Below, in pieces: positions 17,100 to 25,611 of a stretch of 64,000 bases of DNA. The stretch's first letter is position 1. Each line of letters starts with the position of its first letter. The position numbers were made by a program, and so were the translations under genes. This DNA comes from Novosphingobium sp. MD-1 (GTDB lineage: Bacteria > Pseudomonadota > Alphaproteobacteria > Sphingomonadales > Sphingomonadaceae), in assembly GCF_001014975.1 (NCBI RefSeq), contig NZ_BBXA01000013.1, positions 372,001 to 436,000 on the forward strand. Reading direction: 5' to 3'. Below the pieces are notes generated by a model that worked only from the letters and a program-made list of their open reading frames with translations, had not been told where the DNA came from and made no database searches.

Positions 17100-18367
17100 C
17101 GCCGACCGAGGGGGCGCCGCGGCAGGCCTTGTCGTCGTACTGGGCGCTCGCCGTCCTTTTCCTGACGAACGTTCTCAACCAGGGCGACAGGATGCTGTTC
17201 GGCGTGGTGGCCGAACCGATCCGCACGGACCTGCGGTTGAGCGATACGCAGCTGGCGCTGGCCAGCGGTCTGTTCTTCGTGCTGTTCAGCCTGCTCGGGG
17301 GCGTGTTCATCGCCAGGCACGTGGACCGGGGCAACCGCGTCAGGATATTGGCGGCGGGCATCGCGCTGTGGTCGTTGGCGACAGCCTGGACCGGACTTGC
17401 CCACAGCTACCTCTCCCTGTCGCTGGCCCGGATTCTCGTCGGCATTGGCGAGGCCACGGCTTTTCCCGTGGCCATGTCGATGATACCCGATCTTTTCCGG
17501 ACCGAAACGCGCGGCCGAGCCGTATCGATCTACCAGTCGAGCAATTTCGTCGGAATCGTCGGAGGTACGATACTGGCCGGGGTTCTTGCCGCCTTGATGG
17601 GGTGGCGCAGCATGTTCATCGTGTGCGGCGGAGCTGGCCTGGCGGTGGCCGCGCTTCTGGCCCTCACCGTGCGGGAACCCGCCCGCGCTCGCGCCGACGA
17701 CGAGTCCCCCGTGGCCTACTGGACCGATCTCGTGACCGGCTTTCGCGCGGTGCTGCGCATAAGGGAGGTATTGTACCTGTCGGTGGGCCTTGGCTTCACC
17801 GCCATGATGGGGTCGGTGCTGGGAGCATGGGGGCCGGCGTTCCTGATCCGGCTGCACGGGATCGAACTGGGGCAGGTGGGGATTTTGATCGGTCCGCCGG
17901 TCGGGCTTGGCGGCATTGTCGGGACCGTCGCGTCAGGTTTTCTCGCCGACGGCGTGGTACGCCGCACCGGGCGGCGCAATGCCATGCTGCGGGTTTCGTT
18001 GGTGGCGGTCCTGCTCTCCCTGCCGTTCATGGCGGGCTTCGTCTTCGTGCGGGAAATCCAGCTTGCCCTGGTGTGCGCCGGCGTCATGAACCTGCTGCTC
18101 AGCGCGGCCATTCCGCCGATCATGAACTACGCGATCGGGCTGGTCGGACCGCGCGAGCGCGGGATCACCGCGACCGTCGTGATCATCCTGATGGGCCTCG
18201 TCGGGGGAGCACTCGGTCCGGCTGTTGTCGGCGCGATCAGCGATGGGTGGCAGGCCGAACACGGCGCGCAGGCGCTCCGCTACGGACTGGCCGCGATGCT
18301 GGTTTCCCCGATCATCGCCGGGTGGATCATCGCGTCCGTGCTGAGAACGGGCGACGTCAGGATCTGA
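17096..18367 (+). CDS. MFS transporter
   Basis: A 423-residue major facilitator with about twelve predicted membrane segments. The loop 2-3 signature is FIARHVDRGNRVRI, and GIGEATAFPVAMSMIPDLF resembles TM4-5 of hexuronate/organic-acid carriers (ACS-like or spinster-like). It is the last gene of the MBL-FAH-amidohydrolase operon (four-base overlap with the preceding stop), so inner-membrane uptake of the pathway substrate, or export of an intermediate, is likely. The conserved R-G motif (RTETRGRAVSIYQS) follows TM5. Substrate unknown. Confidence 0.88.
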   Translation: MTPTEGAPRQALSSYWALAVLFLTNVLNQGDRMLFGVVAEPIRTDLRLSDTQLALASGLFFVLFSLLGGVFIARHVDRGNRVRILAAGIALWSLATAWTGLAHSYLSLSLARILVGIGEATAFPVAMSMIPDLFRTETRGRAVSIYQSSNFVGIVGGTILAGVLAALMGWRSMFIVCGGAGLAVAALLALTVREPARARADDESPVAYWTDLVTGFRAVLRIREVLYLSVGLGFTAMMGSVLGAWGPAFLIRLHGIELGQVGILIGPPVGLGGIVGTVASGFLADGVVRRTGRRNAMLRVSLVAVLLSLPFMAGFVFVREIQLALVCAGVMNLLLSAAIPPIMNYAIGLVGPRERGITATVVIILMGLVGGALGPAVVGAISDGWQAEHGAQALRYGLAAMLVSPIIAGWIIASVLRTGDVRI

Positions 18368-18466
18368 GCGACAGTCCGAATACCGGCCTGCCTGGGGCAA
18401 GGCGGAAGCTGGCCTTCCCGTCATCGCCTCCTGCGTACGATTCCGCTGTTTATGAAACCGTGAGGT

Positions 18467-18868
18467 TCATTGCGGGAACATCTCGACATGGGTTTCAGCG
18501 GTGCGACCGTAGTAGACGACGCGGCGCCCCAGGAACGAAACGATATAGCCGGCGCAGCCTTTGTCTTTCGCCTTTTCGCTGAAGGCAGCATAGCTATAGT
18601 CGGGATCGCCGGCCTGAGCCCAGCGCACTAGCGCTTCGACGCCCGCGTTGTCGAATGTGGCAGCGATGGCGCCCGCCGAATGCAGCAAATCGAGTTCGAT
18701 GCAATCGCCATCGGGCAGATAGCAGGTCTGGCTGTTGCGACGATAGTCGACCGTATAGCCTTCGAACCCGGCATCGATCAGCCTGTGGATGATTTCCGGG
18801 AAGCTCAGGCTGCCATCACAGGCCGCATCGAGGCAGGCTTTGGCCACAGCAATCCGTTCCGCGTCCAT
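18467..18868 (-). CDS. DUF1398 family protein
   Basis: A 133-residue soluble protein resembling DUF1398 (YbcV-like), recognised from an N-terminal helix, GFEGYTVDYRRNSQTCYLPDG, the middle AGDPDYSYAAFSEKAKDKGC segment and the C-terminal GYIVSFLGRRVVYYGRTAETHVE strand. Members are small proteins of unknown function found in phage-derived and chromosomal contexts. It is 34 bp downstream of the MarR gene on the same strand, so co-transcription with it is plausible. No catalytic residues can be assigned. Confidence 0.8.
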   Translation of the reverse strand: MDAERIAVAKACLDAACDGSLSFPEIIHRLIDAGFEGYTVDYRRNSQTCYLPDGDCIELDLLHSAGAIAATFDNAGVEALVRWAQAGDPDYSYAAFSEKAKDKGCAGYIVSFLGRRVVYYGRTAETHVEMFPQ

Positions 18869-18902
18869 GCGCAGTTCCTTTCTTCGATGATATGGAAGGC
18901 GG

Positions 18903-19355
18903 TCAGTCGACGGGCATGGCTGACAGCTTGTGCTTGTCGATGAGTGTTTGCAGCAGTGCGCGCAGCCTTTCCTGCTCTTTACCGGTCAGGGCAGCGAGAA
19001 AGACGGCGTCGTTCTCATCGGCAAGGTGAGCAAGCGCCGGCACCTTCTCCGCCCCGACGGTAGACAGTGAAAGGCGTTGCGCGCGCTTATCATCCGGGTT
19101 GCCGGCGCGTTCGATCAGTCCTTTCGCCACTAACCGGTCTGCGAGCTTGCTTATGGCCCCCCTGGTCATACCCATCCTGCCGGCCAGGGCCGACGGCGCG
19201 ACAGCTTGGCCGCCATAGAGGGAGCGCAGCATCACCCATTCGGCCACCGTCACGCCTTCGCCCGCCACCTTGCGCGCGAACTCCTGCGACACCGCGTTCG
19301 ACACCATGCGCAAAAGATAGCCCGTATGGGCGGTAAGGTCGGAAACAGCAGCCAT
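18903..19355 (-). CDS. MarR family transcriptional regulator
   Basis: A 150-residue MarR-type winged-helix protein. VTVAEWVMLRSLYGG through PSALAGRMGMTRGAISKLADRLVAKGLIERAGNPDDKRAQRLSLS (residues 35-100) is the DNA-binding domain with recognition helix and the D-x-R wing. Such dimers typically repress their own gene and a neighbouring enzyme or carrier and respond to phenolic ligands. A near-ideal long inverted repeat starts 13 bp upstream of its start codon. Downstream on the same strand is the DUF1398 gene; divergently lies an aromatic-acid-type MFS carrier, a plausible second target. Confidence 0.93.
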   Translation of the reverse strand: MAAVSDLTAHTGYLLRMVSNAVSQEFARKVAGEGVTVAEWVMLRSLYGGQAVAPSALAGRMGMTRGAISKLADRLVAKGLIERAGNPDDKRAQRLSLSTVGAEKVPALAHLADENDAVFLAALTGKEQERLRALLQTLIDKHKLSAMPVD

Positions 19356-19368
19356 GGTCGGTCCAATT

Positions 19369-19409
19369 TGTTGACTAGGAAACTACAGGAAAATGTTTCC
19401 TAGTCAACA
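19369..19409. promoter_or_regulatory. Candidate MarR operator: 15-bp inverted repeat
   Basis: TGTTGACTAGGAAAC (19369-19383) and GTTTCCTAGTCAACA (19395-19409) are perfect reverse complements around an 11-bp spacer. The repeat begins 14 bp from the marR start codon and lies in the divergent gap before the MFS carrier. Position and symmetry fit an autoregulatory MarR operator; the AT-rich sequence between would overlap the marR promoter. Confidence 0.65.
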
Positions 19410-19665
19410 TACGGATTCGAATGGCGAGAACTGGTCTCGTCCGCGGGAGCGGAGTGATGCGGCTGGCGCGCAGGAAAGCCCCATTCCAGCAAAGCATCGG
19501 GCAGCGTTGGCCTGTCGCCCACAACGCCATTATCCGCGGTGCCCGATCGCGGCGTTCATCCATTAATTAAATATGAGTAGAATATTATTGATGCCCTTGG
19601 GGGCGCATGCTAGGCGTCCCGTCGGCAGATCCGCAAGAAAGCCGGTCGCCAGCGGGAGAGGCGGT

Positions 19666-21006
19666 TTGGACGCAGCGCAACGATCGATCGATCCGGTTCT
19701 CGAACGTCCGAGGATGGGTGCCTATCGCTGGATGCTTTATATCGCCTGCGGCGTGCTGATGGCGTTGGAAGGCTACGATGCCTACGTGGTCGCCAATCTG
19801 GCCGCGGTCATTGCCAAAGGGCTGGCCATTCCGATTCCGGCGATGGCCTTTGTATTCACCGCGCAAGCTGCCGGTATGGCGCTTGGGTTCTACACCATCC
19901 CCATGCTGGCCGACCGGATAGGCCGCCGCGGCTTGATTATCGCCGGTTCGGCGCTGTTCGGCGTGTTGACGCTGGCATCGACGGTGGCGGTCGATTTGCA
20001 GCAATTCGCCATCGTGCGCTTTCTGGCGTTCGCGTCGCTAGGCGGAACGATGCCCAACATCGTGGCGCTTGTTGCCGAATTCATGCCTACGGTAAGGCGC
20101 GGGCGCCTGTTGACCTGGCTGTTCATCGCGCATGGGCTTGGCGCATCCATCGCCGGGCTGATAGGCCCGACGCTGGTGGCCTATCATTCCTGGCAAGCGG
20201 CGTTCTGGGCCGGCGGTGGGCTGCTGCTGGCGTTCGTTCCCTTCCTCTACCTCTACCTGCCCGAATCCTGCCGTTTCCTGATCGTGCGCGATCCCTGCGA
20301 TCCGCGTATCGGTCGCATCTTGCGGCGGATCGACAACACGTTCGAATACGCGCCCGGCGCCCGCTTCGTTACAGCGGAGGCCAGCACGACCGGCATCCCG
20401 CTGGCCGGGCTGTTCCGCGAAGGCCGCGCGTTGATGACACTGATGCTGTGGCTGGCGATGGGGGCTGCGCTGTGCGTGACGGCAACGCTGTCGGCATGGC
20501 TGCCCAGCTATCTTCATGTGCTTGGCGGGTTGGACACCAGCACGGCCACACGGATGTCAGCCATGTCCGCGTTCGGCGCGATCGCCGGGCCGGTGCTGCT
20601 GACCGCGATGATGAAGCGCATGGGGATGGCAAGGTCGCTGATGCTGACGCTGTTCATCGCCTTCATCGTGATGAGCCTGACCGGCATTGTGCGGGAAAGA
20701 CCCCAGCTTGGCTGGGTGTTCGGGGGGGCGTTCGGTTTGCTGGTGATCAGTGCGCAGGCCGGTCTGAACTCGCTCGTGGCGTCAAGCTATCCCAGTTCGA
20801 TCCGCTCCACGGCTATCGGCTGGGCTGGTGGCATCGGGCGCGTGACATCGATGATAGGACCGGGGCTGGGCGGCGCGATGCTGGCGGCAGGCTGGGGCTC
20901 GTGGCGCATCTATCCCGCGGTGGCATCGCCACTGCTGCTGGCGGCTATCGCCATGATGGTTTTTCACACTCTGCGGTCGGATGGGATTCCTGACGCGCGC
21001 GATTGA
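19666..21006 (+). CDS. MFS transporter, aromatic acid:H+ symporter type
   Basis: A major facilitator resembling the AAHS group (PcaK/BenK/MhpT). It shows EGYDAYVVANLAAVI in TM1, the loop 2-3 DRIGRRGLIIAG, a TM4-5 stretch beginning LGGTMPNIVALVAEF, and SSYPSSIRSTAIGW in the second half. These carriers import benzoate-like acids with protons. The frame is open to ATG 19573, but that start sits in AT-rich sequence without a binding site; TTG 19666 has GGGAGAGG upstream and gives 446 residues, the usual family length. The stop overlaps the next gene's ATG by one base (TGATG). It is divergent from marR across the palindrome. Confidence 0.85.
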   Translation: MDAAQRSIDPVLERPRMGAYRWMLYIACGVLMALEGYDAYVVANLAAVIAKGLAIPIPAMAFVFTAQAAGMALGFYTIPMLADRIGRRGLIIAGSALFGVLTLASTVAVDLQQFAIVRFLAFASLGGTMPNIVALVAEFMPTVRRGRLLTWLFIAHGLGASIAGLIGPTLVAYHSWQAAFWAGGGLLLAFVPFLYLYLPESCRFLIVRDPCDPRIGRILRRIDNTFEYAPGARFVTAEASTTGIPLAGLFREGRALMTLMLWLAMGAALCVTATLSAWLPSYLHVLGGLDTSTATRMSAMSAFGAIAGPVLLTAMMKRMGMARSLMLTLFIAFIVMSLTGIVRERPQLGWVFGGAFGLLVISAQAGLNSLVASSYPSSIRSTAIGWAGGIGRVTSMIGPGLGGAMLAAGWGSWRIYPAVASPLLLAAIAMMVFHTLRSDGIPDARD

Positions 21007-21995
21007 TGGACAGTGGACTGGTGACAAACATGCAAAGAAGATCGTTGTTGGCCGGTGCGGGAGGATTGGTGCTGGCGGGCGCGACGCGGCTATCGGCCCG
21101 CGCCGAGCCACGGGCGTCGGCAACGGACCCGCTGTTCGACGCGCACATCCATTTCTTTTCAAGCGATATCGCCGCCTATCCGATCGATCCGCGTTTCGCG
21201 CGCGAGCCGGAGGAGGTGCTGCGCGCCCGGATCATGCACGCACCGGCCACCCCGGAAACGGTGTTTCCGCTATGGCAAGCGGCGGGCGTCGTGGGCGGCG
21301 TGGGCGTGCAATACAGCGGGGCCTACAAGACCGATAACAGGTACGTCCTGGATGTGGCGGACGCCCACCGCGACCGGATCGCGACGGAGATCATCGTCGA
21401 TGCGCGCAATCCCGCCAGCGCCGCCGATATCGAAGCCAAAGTGCGCGACCATCACGTCGATGCGCTGCGTGTCACGGGGTTGGCCGACGCCAGCGGCCAC
21501 TACCCCTGGCTCGATTCCGAACCGACCCGGGCAATATGGGCGCTGGCGGAACGTCTGGGGCTGCCCGTGGGGGTGACGTATCTGCCGCCCAAGGTCACCG
21601 GCAACGCCTTCGCGGCGATCGCGGGCCTGGCGGACCGCTATCCGGGCTGCACGATCCTGTTCGAACATCTGGGATGGACGGGCGGCCCCAATTCCGCCGG
21701 TCTCCTGGCCGAGCACGCGACGCTCGCGGCACGCCGCAACGTCCGCTTCAAGTGGACCACGCTGGATATAGACGCGCTGACTGCCGCGGGGATCGACCCC
21801 GCGCATTGCCTGCGCGACGCGGTTCGCCTTTACGGCGCCTCGCGCATCATGTGGGGATCGGACTTCGGCAACACCACGCGGCCTTATGGCGGGATCGCCA
21901 AGGATGCGCGCGATTCCTGCGCGCTGCTATCGGCGGCGGATCGCCGGGGGGTACTGCACGATACGGGGCGCGCCACCTTCCGGCGGCGCGCCTGA
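21006..21995 (+). CDS. exported amidohydrolase (amidohydrolase_2)
   Basis: A 329-residue amidohydrolase with a twin-arginine-like export signal (MQRRSLLAGAGGLVLAGATR, from residue 9) and a mature TIM-barrel domain. Metal-site motifs are DAHIHFF near residue 44, LFEHLGWTGG near 217 and MWGSDFGN near 281, the layout of lactonases and decarboxylases such as LigI and ACMSD. Export would place it in the periplasm, unlike most relatives. ATG 21006 overlaps the MFS stop by one base, so uptake and hydrolysis are probably co-expressed. It converges on the SDR gene with a 2-bp gap. A lactonase acting before uptake is an inference. Confidence 0.85.
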   Translation: MDSGLVTNMQRRSLLAGAGGLVLAGATRLSARAEPRASATDPLFDAHIHFFSSDIAAYPIDPRFAREPEEVLRARIMHAPATPETVFPLWQAAGVVGGVGVQYSGAYKTDNRYVLDVADAHRDRIATEIIVDARNPASAADIEAKVRDHHVDALRVTGLADASGHYPWLDSEPTRAIWALAERLGLPVGVTYLPPKVTGNAFAAIAGLADRYPGCTILFEHLGWTGGPNSAGLLAEHATLAARRNVRFKWTTLDIDALTAAGIDPAHCLRDAVRLYGASRIMWGSDFGNTTRPYGGIAKDARDSCALLSAADRRGVLHDTGRATFRRRA

Positions 21996-21997
21996 TT

Positions 21998-22729
21998 CTA
22001 CCAGGGAACCTTACCGCTATCGCCATAGAGACCGCCGGTCGGGCCGTCTTCATCCAGAAGCGCCAGCCCGATCGCTACCGCCGCGCCCTCGGTGGGCGGA
22101 CGGCCGTTGCTGTTGGAAAGATCGGTCGCGCACAGGCCGGGGTTGGCCGCGTTCACCTTGATGGGCGTATCGAGCAACTCGTTCGCGAACTGCACGGTAA
22201 CCGCATTCACGGCGGTCTTCGACGTGTTGTAGGCCAATAACCGGCTGAACGAGAACGGCGCTTCGCGGCCGCTGGACAACGAAAGCGAGGCAAGGCCCGT
22301 CGACATGTTGACGATGCGGCCCGCCTTGCTGGCGCGCAGCAGGGGAAGCATCGCCTGCGTCACCGCCACGACGCCGAACACGTTGGTTTCATAGGTCTGG
22401 CGCATCAGGCCCAGATCCGACAGGCTGGGCGGAACCCCCTTTTCCAGCGAGACGGCGGCGTTGTTCACCAGGACATCAAGCCGGCCCCATTCGCTGGAGA
22501 GACGCTCCGCCGCGGCGGCGATGCTGCCGGCATCGGTAACCTCCAAGGGCTGGAAGTGAACTTCCAGCCCTTCGTCCCGCAGCGCGGCGGCGGCGGCTTC
22601 GCCCGCCACAGGATTGCGCGCGCCCAGCACTACAATCACCCCGTGCCGTGCAAGCCCTCGGGCGATCTCGAACCCGATGCCCTTGTTGCCCCCGGTGACC
22701 AGCGCGATCTTGCTGCCGGTGTCAGACAT
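21998..22729 (-). CDS. short-chain dehydrogenase/reductase (SDR)
   Basis: A 243-residue classical SDR. TGGNKGIG at residues 13-20 binds the cofactor, NNAAV near 89 is the NNAG-type motif, NMSTG carries the catalytic Ser, and YNTSK is the YxxxK pair. NPGLCATDLS after it is typical. Such enzymes interconvert alcohols and ketones with NAD(P)H. Its start lies eight bases inside the end of the Rieske oxygenase gene, so the two are translationally coupled: oxygenation then dehydrogenation is the likely order. It is the last gene of this minus-strand unit. Confidence 0.9.
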   Translation of the reverse strand: MSDTGSKIALVTGGNKGIGFEIARGLARHGVIVVLGARNPVAGEAAAAALRDEGLEVHFQPLEVTDAGSIAAAAERLSSEWGRLDVLVNNAAVSLEKGVPPSLSDLGLMRQTYETNVFGVVAVTQAMLPLLRASKAGRIVNMSTGLASLSLSSGREAPFSFSRLLAYNTSKTAVNAVTVQFANELLDTPIKVNAANPGLCATDLSNSNGRPPTEGAAVAIGLALLDEDGPTGGLYGDSGKVPW

Positions 22730-23726
22730 CGAACGGTGCCGAGCGGGGATAGCGGCCGATGTATTGCAGGAACTTGCCGAAATATTTGTCGCTGCGGATC
22801 AGCGTGCTCTTGCCGTACCCCCGGAAGCGCAGCGCGAACAGGATCGGCTCGTCCTCGGCATAAAGCTTGTGCATGTAGTCAATCCGGTTCTGCAATTCCG
22901 CGGCTGCGGCTTCCGGCCCCAGTTCATCCGCCTGCGACTTGCGCATGGCCACGAGGAAATAGGCGTCGGACCAGCCCGGGGCGACCTGGGAACTGCCAGC
23001 CATGAAGAACCGTTCAGTGCCGTCGGAAAGCTGCATGTGGGCAGTAAGCCAAGTGCCGCCGAAAAGCTGCGTATCGGCGATGCGCGCTTCGGATTCCTGC
23101 CGCACGACGATCACGTAGTCCCCGAAATCCACCTTGGTGGGATTGGGGTTGTTGATGCCGTGGACGGTCTGAAGGTGCTGGAAATCGACGAGGTTGGACG
23201 ATCCGATCCAGCCCTCGATCGGTCGCAGGCCGCGATGGAACGCGCGGAAAACGACCTCGTCTTCCGAGACGTTGGGCAATTCCGGCAGGTCGAACAGTGG
23301 CGTTTCACCGTTGAAGGCCCAGATCATCCCCCAGCGTTCGGCGGCCGGATAGGAAAAGATGCGCACGGCGCGCGGGATGTGGGTTTCGCCCGGAATGTCC
23401 ACGCAATCGCCGTTGGGTCCGAACTTCCAGTGGTGGTAGGCGCAGCGCACCGCACCATCGACGAGGCAGCCTTGCGCAAGATCCGCGCCCACGTGCGGGC
23501 AGTAGGCGCTTTGCACCACCGGCCGCCCCTCGGCATCGCGATAGACGATGACCCGCGTGCCGAGGAAATCGCGCCCGACGATTTTGCCGGCAGGCAGTTC
23601 TTCCGCCAGCATCAGCGGGTTCCAGTTCTTCAGATAGGTGCCATCTGGCTCCTTGCCGTATTCCTGCCCCGCGAAGGGCGGGGGCGGCAGGACGGGGGCG
23701 GCTTGCTGGGTCGTAGAATCGGACAT
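22722..23726 (-). CDS. Rieske non-haem iron oxygenase
   Basis: A 334-residue oxygenase. The Rieske ligands are CPHVGADL near residue 76 and CAYHHW near 95; the mononuclear iron motif is DFQHLQTVH near 187. It is shorter than typical vanillate demethylase-type alpha subunits and resembles the KshA/steroid and carnitine-like subgroup only in general layout, so no substrate is assigned. AAGGGAG lies six bases before ATG 23726. An operator-like AT sequence is 57 bp upstream, and a TetR gene is encoded immediately behind it on the same strand. No reductase partner is adjacent; the flavin reductase at 27.3 kb is not a standard partner for this class. Confidence 0.88.
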   Translation of the reverse strand: MSDSTTQQAAPVLPPPPFAGQEYGKEPDGTYLKNWNPLMLAEELPAGKIVGRDFLGTRVIVYRDAEGRPVVQSAYCPHVGADLAQGCLVDGAVRCAYHHWKFGPNGDCVDIPGETHIPRAVRIFSYPAAERWGMIWAFNGETPLFDLPELPNVSEDEVVFRAFHRGLRPIEGWIGSSNLVDFQHLQTVHGINNPNPTKVDFGDYVIVVRQESEARIADTQLFGGTWLTAHMQLSDGTERFFMAGSSQVAPGWSDAYFLVAMRKSQADELGPEAAAAELQNRIDYMHKLYAEDEPILFALRFRGYGKSTLIRSDKYFGKFLQYIGRYPRSAPFDV

Positions 23727-23782
23727 CTGTTTCTCCCTTGATGGCGGGGAAGTAGCAGATCGGTCCGTGCTCTGGAATATAT

Positions 23783-23801
23783 TTTATAGTCAGCTATAAT
23801 T
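23783..23801 (-). promoter_or_regulatory. Shared AT-rich operator-like site A
   Basis: The minus strand reads AATTATAGCTGACTATAAA, containing the perfect inverted repeat TTATAG-CTGA-CTATAA. It lies between the TetR gene and the Rieske oxygenase start. Closely related sequences recur at 24700, 25537 and 29105, each in a promoter position of the same cluster. Confidence 0.5.
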
Positions 23802-23811
23802 TATTCCCTGA

Positions 23812-24558
23812 TCATTGCTTCCTGTTCGGCGGTGCGGCCGCTGGCACGGCGCCAAGGCCTTCCAGGATCAGGCTTCGCACGAAGCCCTTGTAGCGCGCGG
23901 CGGTATCGGCGGAACTCTCGTCCCACTCCACTCCATCGCGGTCAAAAAGCTTGGATGCCTGCAGGTATTTTTCGCAAAGCCCCATGATGGCGAGGAAGGT
24001 GAAATAGGGATCGACCGGCCGCAGCGTTCCTTCCGCCACGCCGGCGGCGATGATCGAGCGATAGATTTCCAGCGTTTTCGACATCCAGACATTGATGAGC
24101 TCGGCCGCCAGGGGATCGGTTTCATCGCCGATGATTTCCACCATCAGCCGATGGTAGAAGGGGTTGGCCATCAGGAAATCGACCATCGCATCGATGCGGA
24201 TGGCCAGACGGTCCGGCGCGGACGTGGCATCGCTTTCCACCGCGGCCACGCTGTCGCCAAACTCCTTCGACAGCATTCGGGCCACGTCGACCAGCAAGCG
24301 CGTGCGGTCCTGGAAATAGTATTTGAACAGCGTAAGGTGAACGCGGGCGTGGCGCGCGGCGACCGAAAGCGAAAGCTTTTCCGGCGGCAGGGTCCGCAAT
24401 AGCTCGGCGGTCTGTTCAATCAGCAGTTCCTTGCCGATCCGTCGCTTGCCGGTGGGGCGCCCGATCGCCCGGGTCACTTTCCCGGCGGTCCGCTCGGCCT
24501 TCTTGCGCGGGGCTCCGGCCTTCTTTTTCCCCCGCGTTGGTACGTCTTGCTTGTCCAC
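23812..24558 (-). CDS. TetR/AcrR family transcriptional regulator
   Basis: A TetR-type regulator with an unusually long Lys/Arg-rich N-terminal arm (GKKKAGAPRKKAERTAGK, GRPTGKRRIGK) before the helix-turn-helix (ELLIEQTAELL to LSLSVAARHARVHLTLFKYYFQDRTRLL). The start is uncertain. The frame is open to an ATG at 24651, but that N-terminus looks like non-coding sequence. GTG 24558 has GAGG nine bases upstream and was chosen, giving 248 residues. The gene sits between the Rieske/SDR unit and the divergent amidohydrolase, and operator-like sites A and the 24700 site flank it, so it is the best candidate regulator of the 22-31 kb cluster. Confidence 0.85.
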   Translation of the reverse strand: MDKQDVPTRGKKKAGAPRKKAERTAGKVTRAIGRPTGKRRIGKELLIEQTAELLRTLPPEKLSLSVAARHARVHLTLFKYYFQDRTRLLVDVARMLSKEFGDSVAAVESDATSAPDRLAIRIDAMVDFLMANPFYHRLMVEIIGDETDPLAAELINVWMSKTLEIYRSIIAAGVAEGTLRPVDPYFTFLAIMGLCEKYLQASKLFDRDGVEWDESSADTAARYKGFVRSLILEGLGAVPAAAPPNRKQ

Positions 24559-24699
24559 TCGCCAAATCCTCGATCGCCAAAACGCCGGGGCCGATACGCC
24601 GCATGACGGCCCTGCCGCGCGGTGTCGCGATGCCGGACCGATCGCAAGCACTACCGCGCGGTGTCGCCAGCGACAACATCTTGCGGATTCCTGAACAAC

Positions 24700-24719
24700 A
24701 ATTATCGGTGCATATAATT
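24700..24719 (+). promoter_or_regulatory. Shared AT-rich operator-like site D
   Basis: AATTATCGGTGCATATAATT has AATTAT and ATAATT arms that are reverse complements, eight bases apart. It lies 19 bp before the amidohydrolase start, in the gap divergent from the TetR gene. It matches site A at 14 of 19 positions when aligned. Confidence 0.45.
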
Positions 24720-24737
24720 TGATGGAGAAAAGCCTTT

Positions 24738-25538
24738 ATGAGTGTGGCCGGCGTAGATACCCACGCGCATATCTTTCACGCCGGGATGCCACTCTCCCCG
24801 GACGCCTGGCATCGGCCCGCGGGGGAAGCTCCGATCGAGCTTTATCTCGACAACCTGCGCGCAGCCGGCATCGACCGTGCGGTGTTGGCGGCGGCCAGCC
24901 TGTTCGAAGACAACAACGACTATGCGCTGACGGCCACGGCGACGCATCCGAATCTGCGCACCACGGTCATCGTGGATCCTGCGACGGACGATTATGCGCT
25001 GCGCGAGATGGCGTCGGCCGGGGCGGTTGGTGTACGCCTTCAATGGCGTAGCACGCCGTCGCCGCCCGACCTTGCCGATCCGGTGTGGCAGCGCTTTCTG
25101 CGCCGCCTGGCAAACGGGGGCTGGCATGTGCAATTGCACGACCGGGGGGATCGCCTGCCCGCCGCCATCGCCGCGATCGAACGGAGCGGCGTGCCACTGG
25201 TAATCGATCACTTCGGCCGCCCCGACGTGGCGCTGGGCGTGAATTGCACCGGCTTCCAGGCCGTGTTGGGCGCGGTCGAGCGCGGGCGCTGCTGGGTCAA
25301 GCTCTCCGCCGATTTCCGTATCGGCTCCGACGCGCTTGTCCGACAACTGACCGATGCCCTGCTTCGCCACGCCGGCACCGACCGGCTGTTCTGGGGAAGC
25401 GACTGGCCCTTCGTGGCGTTCGAGGCAGGCATGACCTATGGCCGGGCGATCTCTCGCTTCGAAACGCTGGTGCCCAATCCAGCCGTGCGTGATGCGATCC
25501 ATCGCACGGCCGGACGTTTCTATTTCGGAGATCAATAA
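24738..25538 (+). CDS. amidohydrolase, LigI-like lactonase family
   Basis: A 266-residue amidohydrolase_2 enzyme of the short 2-pyrone-4,6-dicarboxylate lactonase (LigI) type. DTHAHIF at residues 7-13, VHQLHDRGD-like region near 130, VIDHFGRPD near 155 and FWGSDWPF near 219 are the metal and substrate blocks; the closing HRTAGRFYF is typical. Such enzymes open lactones in aromatic-acid catabolism. GGAG lies ten bases before the ATG. It is cytosolic, unlike the exported amidohydrolase at 21 kb. The following CocE-type hydrolase is on the same strand, 73 bp away with another operator-like site between. Confidence 0.87.
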   Translation: MSVAGVDTHAHIFHAGMPLSPDAWHRPAGEAPIELYLDNLRAAGIDRAVLAAASLFEDNNDYALTATATHPNLRTTVIVDPATDDYALREMASAGAVGVRLQWRSTPSPPDLADPVWQRFLRRLANGGWHVQLHDRGDRLPAAIAAIERSGVPLVIDHFGRPDVALGVNCTGFQAVLGAVERGRCWVKLSADFRIGSDALVRQLTDALLRHAGTDRLFWGSDWPFVAFEAGMTYGRAISRFETLVPNPAVRDAIHRTAGRFYFGDQ

Positions 25539-25555
25539 TTATAATTGGTTTGAAA
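25537..25555 (+). promoter_or_regulatory. Shared AT-rich operator-like site C
   Basis: AATTATAATTGGTTTGAAA begins within the stop codon region of the amidohydrolase and precedes the CocE-type hydrolase by 56 bp. It matches the site at 29105 in 16 of 19 positions. Confidence 0.45.
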
Positions 25556-25611
25556 TAAAAATCACTGTCGGATAAGTCATGCGTGCGGCGGCTAGGAAGA
25601 AGGGTTCGCGC

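Noticed and set aside
14755..18367. Homogentisate pathway assignment
   Set aside because: Only a fumarylacetoacetase-like enzyme is present; homogentisate dioxygenase and maleylacetoacetate isomerase are missing.
19375..19563. 62-codon minus-strand frame upstream of marR
   Set aside because: Overlaps the palindrome and promoter region; composition is non-coding in appearance.
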